From positions 620,001-684,000 of the forward strand of contig JAGTXO010000016.1 of the NCBI GenBank assembly GCA_019448385.1: a DNA stretch of 64,000 nucleotides. The letters are read 5' to 3'. Position 1 is the stretch's first letter. Every line of letters begins with the position of its first letter. Shown here one piece after another: positions 61,401-64,000 of the stretch. The stretch comes from Diacronema lutheri (Eukaryota; Haptophyta; Pavlovophyceae; Pavlovales; Pavlovaceae). The position numbers and the translations under genes are program-made. Under the pieces are notes generated by a model. It worked only from the letters and a program-made list of their open reading frames with translations, had not been told where the DNA came from and did not search any database.

Positions 61401-64000
61401 GCGAGGCGCGCGCGCTGCTCAACGACGCTTTGGAGCTGTTGCCCGCGCGCGCGCTCGTCGGGCTCGCGCTGCCGCCGCTGCCGCCACCTCCGCCGACGGG
61501 CGCACAGCCGACGGCGCCGGGCGACGCGGCCGCCCACGCGGCGATGCCGTCTCTCCCGCCGCCGGCGATGCCGGGCACCGGCTCGACAGCCATCGTGGCT
61601 GCGCATGCGGCGGCCGCGGCAGCCGTTTCAGCCGTTTCAGGCTCGGCGCGCGTGTGCGCGCTGCCCGTGCTCGCCGCATGCTTCTTTGGCGCGGCAGCGG
61701 GAGGGACGCTTGCACCGGGGCGCGCGCGCGGGGCGGAGGCGGGCGTGCGCGCGGAGGCGGAGGCGGAGGCGGAGGCGGAGGCGGAGGCGGAGGCGGAGGC
61801 GGAGGCGGAGGCCGCGACGTGCGCGCGCCTCGCGGCCGTCGCGCTGCGCGCGCGCGAGCCGCTCGTCCAGAGTGTTGTGCTCCTGCGAGCGGTCGAGGCG
61901 GTGACCGCGCCGCCACTGCAGCTGCTGCCGCAGCCGAGCGCCGCCTCGACCGCCACGCCCGCGTGCGCGTTCGGAATGCGCGCGCTCGCCGCGTCGACCG
62001 CCGCGCCGATCGCCGCGCCGACCGCCGCGCCGACCGCCGCGCCGACCGCCGCGCCGACCGCCGCGCCGACCGCCGCGCCGACCGCCGCGTCGACCGCCGC
62101 GTCGACCGCCGCGTCGACCGCCGCGCCGACCGCCGCGCCGACCGCCGCGTCGACCGCCGCGTCGACCGCCGCGCCGGTGCCCGCGTACGAATGGTGCCTC
62201 TGGTGCGCCATCGTTGACGCCCTATCAGAGGGCACGCTTGTGAGCGCGCTCGGCAGGGGTGCGCGTGGCAGTGAGGTGACGGCCGCGCGTCACGCGCTCC
62301 TTTCCCTCGCCGCCGCGCCCCTGCGGTGGGCGGCGGCGGGGCGGCTGCGCGGCGCGGCGCGCGCCGACCGCGCGGTCGGTAAGGGCTGGTCGGCCGCGGG
62401 CGGCGCAGCATCTGCCGCCGCGCCAACCGACGCCGCGCCAACCGACGCCGCGCCAACCGACGCCGCGCCAACCGACGCCGCGCCAACCGACGCCGCGCCA
62501 ACCGACGCCGCGCCAACCGACGCCGCGCCAACCGACGCCGCGCCAACCGACGCGTCTTTGTGGAGCTGCGGCGTGGCCGGGTCGGGCGTGGAGGGCACGG
62601 TCAACAATTCCGGACGCACGGCAAAGTCCGGGGTGGCTACGTCCGGCGTGGAGGGCACGGTCAACAATTCCGGACGCACGGCAAAGTCCGGGGTGGCTAC
62701 GTCCGGCGTGGAGGCGCGCGTGCTGCGCAGTTGGCTTTCGTTGCTCGAGCGCTGTGCGCGCGCCGAGGCCACCGCGGACGCTCCGTTGGTGCCGCGTCGC
62801 GCGGACGCGGGTGCAGCGGCTGGCGGCGGCAGCGGAGGGCTGCTTCCGCGCGGCGCTCGCGGCGGCAGCGAGCGCGGCGCGCGCGGCGCAGCGGCCGACA
62901 GCCGCATCGGGGCCGGCGGCGGCGGCGGTGCGTTGTGCACCACGCTCATAGGTCACGCGGCAGATGTGATCGGCGCGACGTGCGCCGATGCGCCGGCAGC
63001 AGCCGCCGCCGCCTCGGCGGGGCAGCGCGCGCAGCGCGCGGCCGCGCGCGCCGCCGGCGCGCCCGCCGAGGCGCCCGCCGGCGCGCCCGCGCAGCTGCGT
63101 GCGCCGGTCGCCGGCGCGGCGGCGTTCGACTTGCTGGCGCTGCCGCCCGCGGCCTTCGTGCGCGCCGCCGAGCGCCTCGCGCGCGCCACGGCGGGCGGTG
63201 GCCTTGAGCTGCTCGCGCGCGCCGCGCTGCGGCTGTGCGGGTCCGGCGGGGATGGGGACGTGCAAAAAGGGCGGGAAACGGAGCAGGCGTGCGGGGATGC
63301 GGCGTGCAGTAACGGCGCCGGCGAAAACGATGGCGGCGTGGGTGCGGTCGGTGGAGGCGCCGGCTGCTTCGCCTTTGGCACGCCGCAGCGCCGGCTCGGC
63401 CAGACGCCGCTCCGGCGCGGCGCGATGGTGGTTGCGTCGGCCGCCGGCACCGCCGCGATCAACGCCGCCGGCACCGTCGCCGCCGTCACCGTCGCCGCCG
63501 ACGCCGACGCCGCCGACGCCGGCGGCGCACTTTGCGGCGGCGGCGCGCTGGCCGTGAGCATGAGCCAGCCACTTCCGTCCGTTGAGCGCGTTTGCGTGCC
63601 GCCATCGCCTTACTCGCAGCCCGTGCCGGGCGCGCGCGTGCGCCGTGCGCTGCTGCAGCCGCAGCCGTTTACGCCTGTGCCGTTTGCGCATGGCGGCGGG
63701 AGCGGCGGGAGCGGTGGCGGCGGCGGTGGAGGAGGCGGCGGCGGTGGCGGCGGCGGGGGCAGAGGCGGCGCGGCATTGGTCCGCATCGTTGCCGCCGCGC
63801 TCGAGATCGACGCGGCGGGCGCGGAGCCGGGCGCGCGTGCCGCAGCGCTCGCCGCGGCGGCGGCGCCTCTTTCGACGCCACGCGCGCTCGCTCGCGTGCG
63901 CTGGCTGCTGGACGCGCGGCGCGGCGGCGGGGACGTGACGACGCGCGTCGGGCAGCGGCGAGCGGCGCGGACGGCGGCGGAGGCGGAGGCGGAGGCAGAG
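58438..64000 (+). CDS. giant helical-repeat-like protein, 3' partial
   Basis: Exon 1 58438..58696 and exon 2 from 58902 to the right edge, with no stop, give over 1,780 residues. Exon 1 reads as ARM/HEAT-like helices (YEAAVAAFAHVAASAAARAG, then RALPTLLADAADG). The join (CCCG|GTGCGC to GTGCAG|AC, phase 1) leads to DETRLRVLRHLASTVC, NKRLVQCLYALEMQTLLPGL and AVRAAGCALLGACVGGAERL. These ordered helical stretches alternate with long Ala/Gly/Asp-rich inserts. Exon 2 carries perfect in-frame duplications near 60.75 and 62.6 kb and arrays at 61990-62170 and 62405-62555. No enzyme motif is visible. I do not recognise the family. Other acceptors (for example at 58842) are possible, and more introns cannot be excluded. 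It diverges from the acidic protein gene by 57 bp. Confidence 0.6.
60711..60845 (+). repeat. 63-bp coding duplication
   Basis: Two almost identical 63-bp copies encode AADGGGLDGSERMDGSHGSD twice in the last gene, in frame. Confidence 0.9.
61985..62172 (+). repeat. 12-bp array encoding (STAA/PTAA)n
   Basis: About fifteen 12-bp units of the type GCGCCGACCGCC or GCGTCGACCGCC, read as APTA/ASTA repeats in the last gene. Confidence 0.9.
62413..62552 (+). repeat. 15-bp array encoding (APTDA)n
   Basis: Nine 15-bp units (GCGCCAACCGACGCC), practically identical, encode APTDA in the last gene. Their identity points to recent expansion. Confidence 0.92.
62581..62710 (+). repeat. 60-bp coding duplication
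   Basis: Two 60-bp copies, differing only at the first junction, encode SGVEGTVNNSGRTAKSGVAT twice, followed by the start of a third copy (TSGVE). Confidence 0.92.

Overview
The window is a densely packed stretch of nuclear DNA from a eukaryotic microbe with extreme G+C content. Genes are split by short introns (about 110-430 bp, one of about 1.2 kb) and intergenic gaps are mostly 20-250 bp. Most introns are GT-AG, but several are best explained as GC-AG. The gene set (katanin-like AAA ATPase, P2X-like channel, many EF-hand and IQ modules, secretory glycosyl- and sulfotransferases, a Pro-rich cell-surface protein) together with the G+C level and GC-AG introns suits a unicellular alga. A haptophyte, perhaps a pavlophyte, is my best guess, by inference only. 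Because G+C at third codon positions is so high, Ala/Arg-rich open frames occur on both strands almost everywhere. I called genes from domain content, from continuity across splice phases, and from frames that read like protein.

Layout. 1-11 kb: the end of an unknown protein, KATNAL2, a class I methyltransferase, a sphingosine-1-phosphate-phosphatase-like PAP2 enzyme, a Coq11-like reductase, and a CaMK-type kinase carrying a C-terminal GRAM-like domain. 11.08-11.70 kb: a 624-bp foldback element, almost entirely an inverted repeat, inserted 5 bp after the kinase stop. 11.8-18.2 kb: an MFS transporter, an EF-hand protein, and the mRNA-decay scaffold PAT1 with an unexpected RRM-like domain. 18.3-33 kb: a large multi-pass membrane protein, an Ala/Arg/Trp-rich (Sfi1-like?) protein, a P2X-like receptor with an IQ-bearing tail, and a 1,336-residue coiled-coil protein.

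33-42 kb: a nine-exon type II membrane protein resembling a glycosyltransferase, whose introns are packed with minisatellites, lies back to back with cytosolic phenylalanyl-tRNA synthetase beta (seven exons). 42-50 kb: a Pro-rich/FN3 membrane protein and a second Ala/Arg/Trp-rich protein. 50-58 kb: a rhomboid protease, a secreted glycosyltransferase divergent from a sulfotransferase, a DHRS12-like reductase divergent from an EF-hand protein, the ribosome-biogenesis RRM protein NIFK, and an acidic protein. 58.4 kb to the end: the start of a very large helical-repeat-like protein that leaves the window.

Six divergent pairs have start codons only 32-136 bp apart, so shared bidirectional promoters look like the normal arrangement. 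The paired glycosyltransferase and sulfotransferase, plus the 33-38 kb enzyme, suggest sulfated surface or scale glycans. The least expected features are the foldback element, two introns that fold back on the neighbouring exon (one bounded by a 10-bp duplication, as in introners), and the domain fusions in PAT1 and the kinase.
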